A stretch of 64,000 nucleotides of DNA from Asanoa hainanensis (GCF_900188485.1 NZ_FZPH01000005.1:310001-374000), one strand, 5' to 3'; positions 9,600 through 19,713 are shown, counted from the stretch's first letter. Numbers and translations are program-made. Notes: generated from the sequence alone by a model not told the origin.

Positions 9600-10946
9600 T
9601 CACACGGTGAACGACTGCCCCTCGAAGGTCTGCTGGTCCCGGGTGAACCGGTAGGTGGCCCAGTGCATCCGGACCACCCGCCCGTCGGCGTCGCGGGTCA
9701 ACCGGAGCAACTCCCCGACCTCACGACCGGACACGGTACGGAGAATGTCTGGATTGTCGGATGACGGCCGGAACGTCGCCGACGGGCGGCCGGCCGGGTC
9801 CCCGGCACCGCGCGCCCGCAGCGCACCGTCGTGCCAGCTGAAGACGTGCTCGAAGCCCTCGCCCCACCACCGGCCGAGCACCGACCGGTAGCGCTCCGGC
9901 GCCGGCTCGCCCGGGGTCCACGGCTCGATCTCCGCCGGGTCGCCGTCAGCGGCGGCCGTCAGCAGCTGGTGCGGCAGCTCCACGGTCTCCAGCGCCGTGC
10001 CGGACGCGCCGAGCACCGCGGCGCCGAAGCCGGCCGGGCCCGGCTGGCCGGTCAGCGCCCGGGGCCGCCCGTAGACGCCGGCCAGGAAGCCGGGCATCGC
10101 GCCGTCGTGCCCGACGTGCACCACCCGGTCGCCGCGCGGCACCAGGATCAGCCCGAGCCCGAAGCCGACCGCCCAGAGCCCCTGGTCGGTGGTGGTCACC
10201 GGCCAGCTCATCTCGTCGATCGTCGCGGGCCGCAGCACCGCGCCCGCCGGGTCGACGGCGGCCGGGTCGGCCAGGAACGCCGCCCACCTGGCCATGTCGG
10301 CGGCGGTGCTCCAGAGCTGCGCGGCCGGGCCGACCGCGCCGAAGTCGACCGGCGGCTCGGGCCGGGCCGCGTCGGAGTAGGCGTCGACCAAATATCCGGT
10401 GGTCGCGGTGACCGGCTGGGCGACCGAGGTGCCGGCCAGGCCCAGCGGCCCGAGGATCTCGTCCGCGAGGACCTCGCCCCAGGTGCCGCCCCGCAACCGG
10501 GCCACCGTCAGGCCCAGCAGCGCCACGCCCAGGTTCGAGTAGTGGTAGCGGCGGGCCGGCGGCAGCACCCGCTCGACCCGCTCCAGGTCGGCGACGAGCC
10601 GCTCGGCGTCCGGCGCGACCAGGGTGTCCCAGACGTCGCCGTGCGGCTCGCGCTGGATGCCGCTGGTGTGCGAGAGCAGCCGGCGGATGGTCAGGTCGCC
10701 GTGCGCGGGCACGTCGAGGTGCCGGCCGATGGGGTCGTCGAGGTCGAGCAGGCCGTCGTCGCGGGCCCGCATGACCAGCACCGCGGTGAACGTCTTGGTG
10801 ACCGAGCCGATCCGGAACGCGGCCTCGGGCTCCGCGCCGACCGCGAGGCTCCACAGCGGACGGTCGGCGCGGTGCACGGCGGCGGACAGCGCCGGGATGC
10901 GGCCCTTGACCTGGGCCTGGCGGACCAGCCGGTCGAGCGCCTTCAC
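9600..10946 (-). CDS. serine hydrolase, class C beta-lactamase/penicillin-binding family
   Basis: 448 residues without a signal peptide. It has the active-site motifs SVTK (SxxK), YSN (YxN) and HVGHDG (HxG in place of KTG). A 120-residue C-terminal domain of unknown function begins near WTPGEPAPERY and may bind the ligand. Members include esterases and D-amino peptidases as well as beta-lactamases; without an export signal a cytoplasmic esterase or peptidase is more likely than antibiotic resistance. The start overlaps the stop of the HIT gene by 4 nt. Confidence 0.88.
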   Translation of the reverse strand: MKALDRLVRQAQVKGRIPALSAAVHRADRPLWSLAVGAEPEAAFRIGSVTKTFTAVLVMRARDDGLLDLDDPIGRHLDVPAHGDLTIRRLLSHTSGIQREPHGDVWDTLVAPDAERLVADLERVERVLPPARRYHYSNLGVALLGLTVARLRGGTWGEVLADEILGPLGLAGTSVAQPVTATTGYLVDAYSDAARPEPPVDFGAVGPAAQLWSTAADMARWAAFLADPAAVDPAGAVLRPATIDEMSWPVTTTDQGLWAVGFGLGLILVPRGDRVVHVGHDGAMPGFLAGVYGRPRALTGQPGPAGFGAAVLGASGTALETVELPHQLLTAAADGDPAEIEPWTPGEPAPERYRSVLGRWWGEGFEHVFSWHDGALRARGAGDPAGRPSATFRPSSDNPDILRTVSGREVGELLRLTRDADGRVVRMHWATYRFTRDQQTFEGQSFTV

Positions 10947-11290
10947 TTGCAGACCATCGGACCGAGCGGCTCCCCGCCCAGCACGTGCGCGTGGACGTGG
11001 TCGACCTCCTGGCCGCCGTACACGCCGGTGTTGAAGATCGTCCGGAAGCCGTCGGCGAGCAGGCCCTCGGTCTCGGCCACGATCGCGGCCGTCTCCATCA
11101 GCTGGCCGGTCAGCTCGGGGTCGGCCTGCGCCAGGGCGGCGATGTCGACGAAATGCTCTTTGGTCACGACCAGCACGTGCACCGCCGCCTTCGGGGCGAT
11201 GTCGCGGAAGGCCAGGGTGGTGTCCGTCTCGCGGACCACGGTCGCGGGGATGTCACCGGCCACGATGCGGCAGAAGAGGCAGTCAGTCAC
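10943..11290 (-). CDS. HIT-family nucleotide hydrolase
   Basis: 115 residues from GTG at 11290 (MTDCLFCRIV). It contains CxxC near the N-terminus and the histidine-triad motif HVHAHVL near the C-terminus. Family members hydrolyse adenosine phosphoramidates or dinucleoside polyphosphates. The genes for HIT and the GH3 enzyme are divergent with only 31 nt between start codons, so the promoters must overlap or the HIT message has a very short leader. It is translationally coupled to the serine hydrolase (4-nt overlap). Confidence 0.93.
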   Translation of the reverse strand: MTDCLFCRIVAGDIPATVVRETDTTLAFRDIAPKAAVHVLVVTKEHFVDIAALAQADPELTGQLMETAAIVAETEGLLADGFRTIFNTGVYGGQEVDHVHAHVLGGEPLGPMVCK

Positions 11291-11321
11291 GAGGGCGATC
11301 GTAGGGCGCGAGGGATAGGGC

Positions 11322-13754
11322 ATGATGTCCGGCGTGGTGGACACGACGCATCGGGCCGCGATAGAGAGCGCTCTCGCGACCCTCGACCTGGAGACCAAAG
11401 TCCGACTTCTCACCGGTCAGGACTATTGGCGGCTGCCGGCCGTCCCCGAGATCGGTTTGGCCAACCTCACGATGTCGGACGGCCCGATCGGCGTCCGCGG
11501 CGTGCGCTGGTCCCCCGATCGCCCGTCGATCGCGCTGCCGAGCCCGACCGCGCTCGCCGCGACCTGGGACCCGTCGCTGTCGCGGCTGGCCGGCCGGGTG
11601 CTCGGCCAGGAGTGCCGCGCGCGGGGCATCCACATCCTGCTCGCGCCGACCGTCAACCTGCACCGCAGCCCGCTGGCCGGCCGGCACTTCGAGTGCTATT
11701 CCGAGGACCCGCTGCTGACCGCCGAGATCGGCCTCGGGTACGTGGCCGGGCTCCAGGAGCAGGGCGTCGGCGCGCAGGTCAAGCACTACGTCGCCAACGA
11801 CTCCGAGACCGAGCGTTTCACCGTCGACGTGCGGGTGTCGGAGCGCGCGCTGCGCGAGCTCTACCTCGTGCCGTTCGAGCGGATCGTCGCGGCGGGCGTG
11901 TGGAGCCTGATGGCCGCCTACAACGGCGTCAACGGCTCGCCGATGACCGAGCAGGAAGACCTGGTCAACGGGCTGCTCAAGGGCGAGTGGGGGTTCGACG
12001 GCGCGGTCGTGTCCGACTGGACGGCCGCCCGCACCACGGTGCCGTCCGCGAGCGGCGGCCTCGACGTGGTGATGCCCGCGTTCGCCTCGCCGTGGGGCGA
12101 CAAGCTGCTCGCCGCGGTCCGCGCCGGCGACGTGGCCGAGGAGCTGATCGACGACAAGGTACGCCGGATCCTGCTGCTCGCCGGCCGCGTCGGCGCCTGG
12201 GACCGGGTCCCGCCCGCCGTGCCCGCGTCCGAGGTGACCACCGGCCTCGACCTCGACGCCGCGGCCCGGGAGATCGCCACCCGCTCGTTCGTGCTGGCCC
12301 GCAACGAGGCCCTGCTCCCCTTGGACGCCGGCGCGCTGCGCCGGGTCGCCGTGCTCGGTGCGCTCGCCGACGACGCGCGGATCCAAGGCGGCGGCTCGGC
12401 CCGGGTGCTCCCGCGGCACATCGTCTCCCCGCTCGCGGGGCTGACCGCCGCGCTGCCGGGCACCGAGGTGGTCTACGCCGTCGGCGCCGACCCGCGCCCG
12501 GAGCTCGCCGCCGCCACCGGTCTGGAGTGGACGCCGATCGCCACCACGCTGCGCGACGCGGCCGGCACCGCGCTCTACGAGGCGTCGATCGACGCCGCGG
12601 ACGTGCGCTGGATGGGCGAGCTGCCCGACGGCGTCGACCCGGCCGCGGCCGCCACCGTCGAGATCGCGGCGACCTTCACGCCCTCGGTCACCGGCACGCA
12701 CCAGCTGGCCGCCAACGGCTTCGGCGACCTGGTGTTCCAGGTCGGCGGGGAGACGCTGCTCGACGAGCCCGTCTACTGGGCCGGCGACGACCCGCTGACG
12801 ACGGCGTTCCTCACGCCGGTAGAGCGGCGCTTCCCGATCGAGGCGGTGGCCGGCAAGCCGGTCGAGGTCGTACTCACGCACAAGATCTACCCGGGCCGGC
12901 ACGGGTTCGTGACGCTGACCCTCGGGCACGGCCGCCCGGTCGCCGACGACGAGACGCTGCTGGCCGAGGCGGCCCGCGTCGCGGCGGAGGCCGACGTGGC
13001 GGTCGTGGTGGTCGGCACCACCGAGGAGGTCGAGTCCGAGGGCTTCGACCGCACCACGCTGGCGCTGCCGGGGCGCCAGGACGAGCTCGTCGCCCGGGTC
13101 GCGGCGGCCAACCCGCGCACGGTGGTCGTGGTCAACGCCGGCTCGCCGGTGCTGATGCCCTGGGTCGACGACGTGGCCGCGGTGCTGCTCACCTGGTTCC
13201 CGGGGCAGGAGGCCGGCGGCGCGCTGGCCGACGTGCTGCTCGGGGTGGCCGAGCCGGGCGGCCGGCTGCCGACCACCTGGCCGCGGGCGATGGAAGACCT
13301 GCCGGTGCTGTCGACCACGCCGACCGACGGCACGCTGACCTACGCCGAGGACGTGCTGATCGGCTACCGCGGCTGGACCGCCGCTCCCCTGTTCCCGTTC
13401 GGCCACGGCTTGGGCTACACCACGTGGTCCTGGGAGTCGCTGACCGTCGAGGACGACACCGCGGTGGTCACCGTCCGCAACACGGGTGCGCGGGCCGGAC
13501 GCGAGGTCGTCCAGGTGTACGTGGGCCCGACCGGCTCTTCCGACGGCGACCTGGTGCGACCGACCCGTTGGCTGGCCGGCTTCGCCGGGGTGACCGCCGA
13601 GCCGGGCGAGGCCGTGACCGTGCGGATCCCGTTGCCGGAGCGCGCGTTCCAGGTCTGGGCGGACGGTGGTTGGCAGACCGTCGCGGGTTCGTACCGGGTC
13701 GAGGCGGCGGCGTCGGTGACCGATCTCAAGCTCACCGCCACGGTCGATCTGTGA
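11322..13754 (+). CDS. glycoside hydrolase family 3 beta-glucosidase with PA14 insert
   Basis: 810 residues, no signal peptide, so probably cytoplasmic. The N-terminal GH3 barrel contains APTVNLHRSPLAGRHFECYSED-type sequence, KHYVAND and the nucleophile Asp232 in VVSDW. The second GH3 domain is interrupted by a PA14-like carbohydrate-binding domain (about 385-530) and carries the probable acid/base Glu573 in ESEGFDR. A fibronectin-III-like domain forms the C-terminus. This layout matches GH3 enzymes that hydrolyse aryl- or oligo-beta-glucosides. Starts are ATG 11322 or ATG 11325; an AGGG ends at 11320. A bidirectional terminator follows at 13860. Confidence 0.93.
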   Translation: MMSGVVDTTHRAAIESALATLDLETKVRLLTGQDYWRLPAVPEIGLANLTMSDGPIGVRGVRWSPDRPSIALPSPTALAATWDPSLSRLAGRVLGQECRARGIHILLAPTVNLHRSPLAGRHFECYSEDPLLTAEIGLGYVAGLQEQGVGAQVKHYVANDSETERFTVDVRVSERALRELYLVPFERIVAAGVWSLMAAYNGVNGSPMTEQEDLVNGLLKGEWGFDGAVVSDWTAARTTVPSASGGLDVVMPAFASPWGDKLLAAVRAGDVAEELIDDKVRRILLLAGRVGAWDRVPPAVPASEVTTGLDLDAAAREIATRSFVLARNEALLPLDAGALRRVAVLGALADDARIQGGGSARVLPRHIVSPLAGLTAALPGTEVVYAVGADPRPELAAATGLEWTPIATTLRDAAGTALYEASIDAADVRWMGELPDGVDPAAAATVEIAATFTPSVTGTHQLAANGFGDLVFQVGGETLLDEPVYWAGDDPLTTAFLTPVERRFPIEAVAGKPVEVVLTHKIYPGRHGFVTLTLGHGRPVADDETLLAEAARVAAEADVAVVVVGTTEEVESEGFDRTTLALPGRQDELVARVAAANPRTVVVVNAGSPVLMPWVDDVAAVLLTWFPGQEAGGALADVLLGVAEPGGRLPTTWPRAMEDLPVLSTTPTDGTLTYAEDVLIGYRGWTAAPLFPFGHGLGYTTWSWESLTVEDDTAVVTVRNTGARAGREVVQVYVGPTGSSDGDLVRPTRWLAGFAGVTAEPGEAVTVRIPLPERAFQVWADGGWQTVAGSYRVEAAASVTDLKLTATVDL

Positions 13755-13859
13755 GCTAAGGACGATCTTGCCCTGGTCGGCAAATGGCGCACGTTCGACG
13801 TTCGCCCGAACGGGGAGGGCGGACTTGCTGAAGACCGGGTGATGTGGTCTCGTATATGG

Positions 13860-13895
13860 GACGGCCGGCGCCTTCCCCCGTGGGTGCCGGCCGTC
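13860..13895. terminator. bidirectional terminator hairpin between convergent genes
   Basis: GACGGCCGGC (13860-13869) and GCCGGCCGTC (13886-13895) form a perfect 10-bp stem with a 16-nt loop. It lies between the convergent GH3 and rsmE genes, ending 10 nt before the rsmE stop codon. No long T-tract is present, as is common in high-GC actinobacteria. Confidence 0.65.
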
Positions 13896-13904
13896 AACTC
13901 GTAT

Positions 13905-14645
13905 CTATGAGCCCCAGCGCCCTAGTCGCGCGCTCAGCACCGACAACGCGGCCACACCGGCCGTCGAGGTGCGCAGCACGGTGGGGCCGAGCCGCACCGG
14001 CGTCGCGCCCGCTTCCTCGAACGCGGCGAGCTCTTCCGGCGCGATGCCACCCTCGGGTCCGACCACCAGGAGCACGTCGCCGCGCTCCGGCAACGCGGCC
14101 GTCGCCAGCGCGGTGGTGGCCTCCTCGTGCAGCACGAACGCGGCCGCGGCGGCGGCGAGCCGGGTCGCGACATTTCGGGTCGACTCGTCGGGGTCGCCGG
14201 CGATCGTCGGGCACCAGGCGCGCCGGGACTGCTTGGCCGCCTCGCGGGCGGTCGCCACCCAGCGGTCGCGGGCCTTGTCGCCGCGCTCCGCCCGCCAGCG
14301 GCTCACCGAGCGGGTCGCGGCCCAGGGCACGATCTCGTCGACGCCGACCTCGGTCATCGCCTGCACGGCGAGCTCGCCCCGGTCGCCCTTCGCGATGCCC
14401 TGCACGACGACGAGCCGGGGGTCGGGCGCCGGCTCGTACGCCCGGGATCGGATCTCGAGGGTGAGCGCGTTCTTGCCTGCGGATAGGACCACCGCTTCCG
14501 CCGTGGCGCCCCGGCCGTCGGCGAGGAGCAGCTCCTCGCCGGGCCCGATCCGCTGCACGGCCGCCGCGTGCCGCCCCTCGGGGCCGTCCAGCAGGAACTC
14601 GTCGCCGACCGGGAGCGCGTCGACCAGGAAGAGTGCGCGGCTCAA
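13905..14645 (-). CDS. rsmE: 16S rRNA m3U1498 methyltransferase RsmE
   Basis: 246 residues, the usual length. An N-terminal PUA-like domain is followed by a SPOUT methyltransferase domain with VVQGIAKGDRGE, the RSVSRW loop, LLVVGPEGGI and a C-terminal LGPTVLRTSTAGVAAL knot. It methylates U1498 of 16S rRNA in the assembled 30S subunit. It starts 3 nt after dnaJ and completes the hrcA-dnaJ-rsmE operon. Confidence 0.95.
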   Translation of the reverse strand: MSRALFLVDALPVGDEFLLDGPEGRHAAAVQRIGPGEELLLADGRGATAEAVVLSAGKNALTLEIRSRAYEPAPDPRLVVVQGIAKGDRGELAVQAMTEVGVDEIVPWAATRSVSRWRAERGDKARDRWVATAREAAKQSRRAWCPTIAGDPDESTRNVATRLAAAAAAFVLHEEATTALATAALPERGDVLLVVGPEGGIAPEELAAFEEAGATPVRLGPTVLRTSTAGVAALSVLSARLGRWGS

Positions 14646-14648
14646 GCC

Positions 14649-15800
14649 CTAGTGCCCGTTGAACGCGTCGCGTACCCGGGAGAAGAAGCCGCCCTGCTTG
14701 GTCAGCTCCGCCACCTCTTCGCCCCGGGACCGGGAGAACTCGCGCAGCACGCGCTCCTGGTCGGCGGTCAGCTTGGCCGGGGTGCGCACGTCGAGGTGCA
14801 CGTAGAGGTCGCCCCGCCCGGTGCCGCGCAGGTGCGGCACACCGCGGGCGCGCAGCCGCAGCGTCGAGTTGGGCTGGGTGCCCGGCTTGACGTCGACCGT
14901 CTCCTCGCTGTCGAGCGTCTTGATGGTCAGCCGGGTGCCGAGCGCCGCCGCCGTCATCGGCACGGTCACCCGGCAGTGCAGGTCGTCACCCTTGCGGGAG
15001 TAGACGTCGTGCGGCCGCTCGTGGATCTCCACGTAGAGGTCGCCGGCCGTGCCACCACCGGGGCCGACCTCACCCTGCTGGGCCAGCCGGATCCGCATGC
15101 CGTCTTCGACGCCGGCCGGGATCTTCACGGTCAGCGAGCGGCGGGTGCGCACGCGGCCGTCACCGGCGCAGGTCGGGCACGGGTGCGGGATGACCGTGCC
15201 GTAGCCCTGGCAGACCGTGCACGGGCGCGACGAGACGACCTGGCCGAGGAACGTGCGCTGGACCGACTGCACCTCGCCCCGGCCGCCACAGGTCTCGCAG
15301 GTGGCCAGGTGGGTGCCGGTCGCGGTGCCGGCGCCGGCACAGGTGGTGCAGAGCACCGCGGTGTCGACCGTGATCGGCGCCTCGACGCCGAACGCGGTCT
15401 CCAGCAGGTCGAGCTCGAGCCGCAGGATCGCGTCGGCGCCGGGCCGGGTGCGCGGGCGCGGGCCACGCGCGCCGCCGCCGGCCGCGCCGAAGAACGCGTC
15501 CATGATGTCCTGGAACCCGACGAACGGGCCCGCTCCCCCGGCGCCGCCCGGCCCGCCGCCGCCCGGCGCGAGCGGGTCGCCACCCAGGTCGACCATCTGC
15601 CGCTTCTGGTCGTCGGAGAGCACCTCGTACGCGGCGTTGATCTCCTTGAACTTCTCGGCCGCCGCGGGATCGGGGTTGACGTCCGGATGGAACTGACGCG
15701 CCAGCTTGCGGTAGGCGCGCTTGATCTCGTCGTCGCTGGCGTCTCGGGCGACGCCGAGAATCCCGTAGTAATCCCTGGCCACTGTGTTCTGAGTCCTCAT
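14649..15800 (-). CDS. dnaJ: chaperone DnaJ
   Basis: 383 residues. The J domain has the HPD motif ([10 protein letters not shown]). A Gly-rich linker is followed by four CxxCxGxG-type zinc repeats ([32 protein letters not shown]) and the C-terminal substrate-binding domain. It is a co-chaperone that stimulates DnaK ATPase. Homologues usually begin at [11 protein letters not shown], which would be GTG 15782; the ATG at 15800 adds six residues. It lies 45 nt downstream of hrcA, so it is the DnaJ2-type copy under HrcA control rather than the copy in the dnaK operon. Confidence 0.95.
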   Translation of the reverse strand: MRTQNTVARDYYGILGVARDASDDEIKRAYRKLARQFHPDVNPDPAAAEKFKEINAAYEVLSDDQKRQMVDLGGDPLAPGGGGPGGAGGAGPFVGFQDIMDAFFGAAGGGARGPRPRTRPGADAILRLELDLLETAFGVEAPITVDTAVLCTTCAGAGTATGTHLATCETCGGRGEVQSVQRTFLGQVVSSRPCTVCQGYGTVIPHPCPTCAGDGRVRTRRSLTVKIPAGVEDGMRIRLAQQGEVGPGGGTAGDLYVEIHERPHDVYSRKGDDLHCRVTVPMTAAALGTRLTIKTLDSEETVDVKPGTQPNSTLRLRARGVPHLRGTGRGDLYVHLDVRTPAKLTADQERVLREFSRSRGEEVAELTKQGGFFSRVRDAFNGH

Positions 15801-15845
15801 GTCGTCTCGCTTGTGCCGGCCGCCGGTGATCAGGTGGGGGTGGTG

Positions 15846-16865
15846 TCAGTTCTGGGCCAGCATCTCGCCTACGTAGCGTGCCACGGCGCGCACGGTCGCG
15901 ATGGTGCCGGGGTAGTCCATCCGGGTGGGTCCGAGCACACCCAGACCACCGACAATGGTGACGCCGGGGCCGTAACCCGCGCTCACGATCGACGTGGCGC
16001 GCAGGTTGTCGATCTCGTTCTCGTCACCGATCCGGACCCGGGTGATCGGCTCCACCTCGCCGATCAGCTTGAGCAGGATGACCTCTTCCTCCAGCGCCTC
16101 GAGGATCGGGCGCAGCGAACCCTGGAAGTCGAGCAAACCACCGCGGGTCAGGTTGGCCGTCCCGGCCAGCGCCACCCGCTCCTCGTGCCGCTCGACCAGC
16201 GTCTCCAGCAGCACCGACGAGAGCGCGACCGTGGCCGCGCGCAGCTCGACGGGAGCCTCGTCGATCAGCGCCTGCACCAGCGGGGGCGTGTCGGAGAGCT
16301 TGCTGCCGCACAGCTTCTCGTTGCTCAGCCGGCGCAGGGTGGTGACCTGCGTCTCGTCGAGCGGCGCCGGCAGCTCGACCTGGCGCTGCTCGACCCGCCC
16401 GGTGTTGGCGATCATCACCACCATCAGGCGGGTGGTGGAGATCGGCACCAGCTCCAGGTGACGGACCGTCGACCGGGCCAGGCTCGGATATTGCACGACC
16501 GCGACCTGCCGGGTGATCTGGGCCAGCAGGCGCACTGTGCGGTGCACCACATCGTCGAGGTCGACCGCGCCGACCAGGAAACGCTCGATCGCCCGGCGCT
16601 CGGCCGGGCTCAGCGGCTTGACCGTCGACAGGCGGTCGACGAACAGCCGGTAGCCCCGGTCGGTCGGCACCCGGCCGGCGCTGGTGTGCGGCTGCCGGAT
16701 GTAGCCCTCTTCTTCGAGCACCGACATGTCGTTGCGCACGGTGGCGGGGGAAACGCCCAGCTGGTGGCGCTCGACGAGGGACTTGCTGCCGACCGGCTCC
16801 TGGGTGGCGACGTAGTCCTCGACGATCGCCCGCAGCACATCGAGCTTGCGGTCATCGAGAGCCAT
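15846..16865 (-). CDS. hrcA: heat-inducible transcription repressor HrcA
   Basis: 339 residues. An N-terminal winged helix ([24 protein letters not shown] ... SPATVRNDM) is followed by the GAF-like HrcA dimerisation domain. HrcA binds the CIRCE element and represses chaperone genes; GroEL is needed to keep it active. A CIRCE copy begins 20 nt upstream of its own start codon, so the operon is autoregulated. Confidence 0.97.
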   Translation of the reverse strand: MALDDRKLDVLRAIVEDYVATQEPVGSKSLVERHQLGVSPATVRNDMSVLEEEGYIRQPHTSAGRVPTDRGYRLFVDRLSTVKPLSPAERRAIERFLVGAVDLDDVVHRTVRLLAQITRQVAVVQYPSLARSTVRHLELVPISTTRLMVVMIANTGRVEQRQVELPAPLDETQVTTLRRLSNEKLCGSKLSDTPPLVQALIDEAPVELRAATVALSSVLLETLVERHEERVALAGTANLTRGGLLDFQGSLRPILEALEEEVILLKLIGEVEPITRVRIGDENEIDNLRATSIVSAGYGPGVTIVGGLGVLGPTRMDYPGTIATVRAVARYVGEMLAQN

Positions 16866-16885
16866 GCGTCACCCCCTTGCGCCCT

Positions 16886-16912
16886 TTGGCACTCGACTGT
16901 AGCGAGTGCCAG
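16886..16912. promoter_or_regulatory. CIRCE operator (HrcA binding site)
   Basis: TTGGCACTC (16886-16894), nine bases, then GAGTGCCAG (16904-16912). This is the standard CIRCE arrangement (arms of nine separated by nine), with G replacing A at the third base and one outer mismatch. It lies directly upstream of hrcA and would control the hrcA-dnaJ-rsmE operon by heat-relieved repression. Confidence 0.93.
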
Positions 16913-17027
16913 TCTACGACGCACCCGTCCACCTGGCGATGATCGGTGTTTGCCGCGGCCAAGCTGTCCAGAACAAGTCAGAACTCCCATCTGGCGCGGG
17001 TTGATCGATACCCCTACGGTGCAGGGC

Positions 17028-17624
17028 ATGACTGAGCCACCCCGGCCGCCCGGCGAGGGCTACCCGGACCCCAACTCGACACCGCCCCCCACCTCGGGTG
17101 GCGGCGCCTACCCGCCCGCCGGTGGTTACCCGCCGCCGGGCGGCTACCCGCCTCCGGGCGGTGGCTACCCGCCGCAGGGTGGTGGCTACCCGCCCCAGCA
17201 GGGTGGCTACCCGCCGCAGGGCGGTGGCTACCCGCCCCAGCAGGGCGGCTACTACGGTGGCGCGGCCCCCGCGGGCTTCGCCAACAACGAAGAGAAGACC
17301 TGGGCGATGGTCGCGCACCTCGGCGGCGCGGCCCTCGCGTTCTTCAGCACCGCCACCCTCGGCTGGGTCGCCCCGCTGGTCGCTCTGCTGGCCAAGGGCA
17401 ACCAGTCGCCGGCGGTCCGCGCCCACGCCGTCGCCGCGCTGAACTTCCAGATCACCTGGTCGATCGTGTCGATCATCGGCTGGGCGACGGCCTGCCTCGT
17501 GATCGGCTTCGTCATCTGGCCGATCGCCACGTTGATCGCCATCATCTTCGGCATCATCGCGGGCGTGAAGTCCAACGAGGGGCAGCTCTACAAGTACCCG
17601 CTCACCATCAACATGATCAAGTAG
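17028..17624 (+). CDS. DUF4870 membrane protein with Pro/Gly/Tyr-rich N-terminus
   Basis: 198 residues. Residues 1-80 are a disordered region built from repeated YPPxGGG/YPPQQGG units. The rest is a DUF4870-type domain with three hydrophobic helices (about 95-115, 135-160, 160-180) and the conserved segment NEEKTWAMVAHLGG. Such proteins are common in actinobacteria; the tail may recruit partners in the way low-complexity domains do, but the function is unknown. It is divergent from hrcA and convergent with hemW. Confidence 0.85.
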   Translation: MTEPPRPPGEGYPDPNSTPPPTSGGGAYPPAGGYPPPGGYPPPGGGYPPQGGGYPPQQGGYPPQGGGYPPQQGGYYGGAAPAGFANNEEKTWAMVAHLGGAALAFFSTATLGWVAPLVALLAKGNQSPAVRAHAVAALNFQITWSIVSIIGWATACLVIGFVIWPIATLIAIIFGIIAGVKSNEGQLYKYPLTINMIK

Positions 17625-17648
17625 TTCCGCCGTCCGCGGCCTGCTCGC

Positions 17649-18854
17649 CTAGCCGAGCAGGTCGCGGACCACGGCGTCGGCGAGCAGCCGCCCCCGCAGG
17701 GTCAGCACCGCGACGCCGCCGTCGAGCTCCAGCAGGCCGTCGGCCCGGGCCCGCTCCGCGGCCTGGCGGCCGGCCGGGTCGAGCACGTCCAGCGGCAGCC
17801 CGGAGGCCAGCCGCAACCGCAGCATGACGTCCTCCGTGTGCTGGTCCTCGCCGGTCAGCACCTCCCGGCCCGCTCCGGGCGAGTGGCCCTCGGCCAGGCG
17901 CTGGGCGTACGCGGCCGGATGTTTGACGTTCCACCACCGCACGCCGCCGACGTGGCTGTGCGCGCCCGGGCCCACGCCCCACCAGTCGCCGCCGGTCCAG
18001 TAGAGCAGGTTGTGCCGGCAGCGCCCGGCCGCCGTGGTGGCCCAGTTCGACACCTCGTACCAGCCGAAGCGCGCCGCGCTCAGGGCCGCCTCCGCGGCCA
18101 GGTAGCGGTCGGCGGCCACGTCGTCGGACGGCTGCGGCAGCTCGCCGCGACGGATCCGGGTGGCCAGCCGGGTGCCGTCCTCGACGATCAGGGCGTACGC
18201 GCTGACGTGATCGACGCCGGCGTCGATCGCGGTGGCCAGCGAGGCGGCGAAGTCGTCGGCGGTCTCCCCCGGCGTCCCGTAGATCAGGTCCAGGTTGACG
18301 TGGTCGAAGCCGGCCGCGCGCGCCTCCATGGCGGCCTGGGCCGCCCGCCCCGGCGAGTGCCGGCGGTCGAGGACGCGCAACACGCCCGGCGCGACCGACT
18401 GCATGCCCAGCGAGATCCGGGTGTAGCCGGCGGACCGCAGCCCGCGCAGGCTCTCCGGCGTGACCGACTCCGGGTTGGCCTCGGTGGTCACCTCGGCGCC
18501 GGGCGCGAGCCCCCAGGTCTTGTCGATCGCCTCCAGGATGCGGGCCAGGTCGTCGGTGGGCAGCAGGGTCGGCGTGCCGCCGCCGACGAAGACCGTGTCG
18601 ACCGCGGGCGCGGTGCCCAGCGTCCGCGCCGCGAGCTCGAGCTCCGCCAGCACGGTGTCGGCGTAGCCGTCGGTGCGCCAGCCCGGCAGGTCGCCCGGCG
18701 CGTACGTGTTGAAGTCGCAGTAGCCACACCGCGAGGTGCAGAACGGGACGTGCACGTAGACGCCGAAGCCGCGCGAGCCGACCGCACGCAGGGCGGAGTC
18801 GGGCAGGGCGCCGTCGGACGGCACGGCTTCGCCGTCGGGAAGTGGACCGGGCAT
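17649..18854 (-). CDS. hemW: radical SAM haem chaperone HemW
   Basis: 401 residues. The radical SAM cluster motif CTSRCGYCDF (CxxxCxxC) sits near residue 42, followed by VFVGGGTPTLL, NPES and RISLGMQS; the C-terminal HemN_C domain ends the protein. The CxxxCxxCxF arrangement and neighbourhood fit HemW, a haem-binding protein often misnamed coproporphyrinogen oxidase. The start is the ATG at 18854, only 18 nt from the divergent enoyl-CoA hydratase start. Confidence 0.92.
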   Translation of the reverse strand: MPGPLPDGEAVPSDGALPDSALRAVGSRGFGVYVHVPFCTSRCGYCDFNTYAPGDLPGWRTDGYADTVLAELELAARTLGTAPAVDTVFVGGGTPTLLPTDDLARILEAIDKTWGLAPGAEVTTEANPESVTPESLRGLRSAGYTRISLGMQSVAPGVLRVLDRRHSPGRAAQAAMEARAAGFDHVNLDLIYGTPGETADDFAASLATAIDAGVDHVSAYALIVEDGTRLATRIRRGELPQPSDDVAADRYLAAEAALSAARFGWYEVSNWATTAAGRCRHNLLYWTGGDWWGVGPGAHSHVGGVRWWNVKHPAAYAQRLAEGHSPGAGREVLTGEDQHTEDVMLRLRLASGLPLDVLDPAGRQAAERARADGLLELDGGVAVLTLRGRLLADAVVRDLLG

Positions 18855-18872
18855 TCCACTAGTGTGCGCCCC

Positions 18873-19640
18873 ATGACTCTCGTCCGGGTCGACACCGACC
18901 GTGGGGTTACCACCCTCACCCTCGACAGCCCGCACAACCGCAACGCGCTCTCGACGCCGCTGATGACCGAGCTGCTGGACGCCCTGGCCGCCGCCGTCGC
19001 CGATCCGGCGGTGCGGGTGGTGGTGCTGTCACACACCGGGCCGGTGTTCTGCTCGGGTGCCGACCTCAAGGAGACCGCGGCGGCGTACGCGTCCGGACAG
19101 GTCCCGGTCGGCATGCTCGGAGACGTCCTGGCCGCCGTGGTCGAGTGCCCGAAGCCGGTCGTCGCCCGGATCGGCGGCCCCGCCCGGGCCGGCGGGCTCG
19201 GCCTGGTCGCCGCGGCCGACATCGCGATCTGCGCGACCGAGGCGACGTTCGCCTTCACCGAGGTGCGGCTAGGAGTGATCCCGGCGGTGATCTCGTCGAC
19301 CGTGCTGCGCCGGCTGTCCCCGCGAGCGGCGCAGGAGCTCTACCTGACCGGCGAGCTGTTCGACGGCACCCGGGCGGCCGCGATCGGCCTGGTGACCGCG
19401 TCCGTGGGCGGGACCGAGCTCGACGCGACCGTTCGCTCGTACTGCGCCGCCCTGGTGCGCGGCGCGCCCGGTGCCCTGGCGGGGACGAAAGAGCTGCTGG
19501 CACGCGCTCCCCTGGCCTCCGTGCGGGACGACGCCGCGGAGCTCGGCGCCCGCTCGGTCGGCTATTTCCTCTCCTCCGAGGGCCGCGAAGGCGTCGCTGC
19601 CTTCCGGGAGAAGCGCGACCCCGCTTGGATCCCGTCTTAA
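18873..19640 (+). CDS. enoyl-CoA hydratase/isomerase family protein
   Basis: 255 residues with the crotonase fold: NRNALSTPLM near residue 25, oxyanion-hole segments FCSGADLKE and ARAGGLGLVAAADIAIC, and FTEVRLGVIPA. In hydratases two Glu residues act; here Glu in FTEVRLG is kept while the first position is occupied by ARAGG, so the substrate could differ from a classic hydratase. The 18-nt gap to hemW leaves little room for a leader; a TAGTGT hexamer at 18860 could be a -10 for a near-leaderless message. Confidence 0.9.
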   Translation: MTLVRVDTDRGVTTLTLDSPHNRNALSTPLMTELLDALAAAVADPAVRVVVLSHTGPVFCSGADLKETAAAYASGQVPVGMLGDVLAAVVECPKPVVARIGGPARAGGLGLVAAADIAICATEATFAFTEVRLGVIPAVISSTVLRRLSPRAAQELYLTGELFDGTRAAAIGLVTASVGGTELDATVRSYCAALVRGAPGALAGTKELLARAPLASVRDDAAELGARSVGYFLSSEGREGVAAFREKRDPAWIPS

Positions 19641-19713
19641 CGCCAGATCGCCGCGATGTCGTTTCCCGGTTTCGCGCTCTCGTCGTAACCTTTGCCACAA
19701 CAGGAGCGCGGAG

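Noticed and set aside
11283-13406. 707-codon minus-strand frame opposite the GH3 gene
   Set aside because: Shadow of a GC-rich coding sequence; the GH3 product on the plus strand has intact catalytic motifs.
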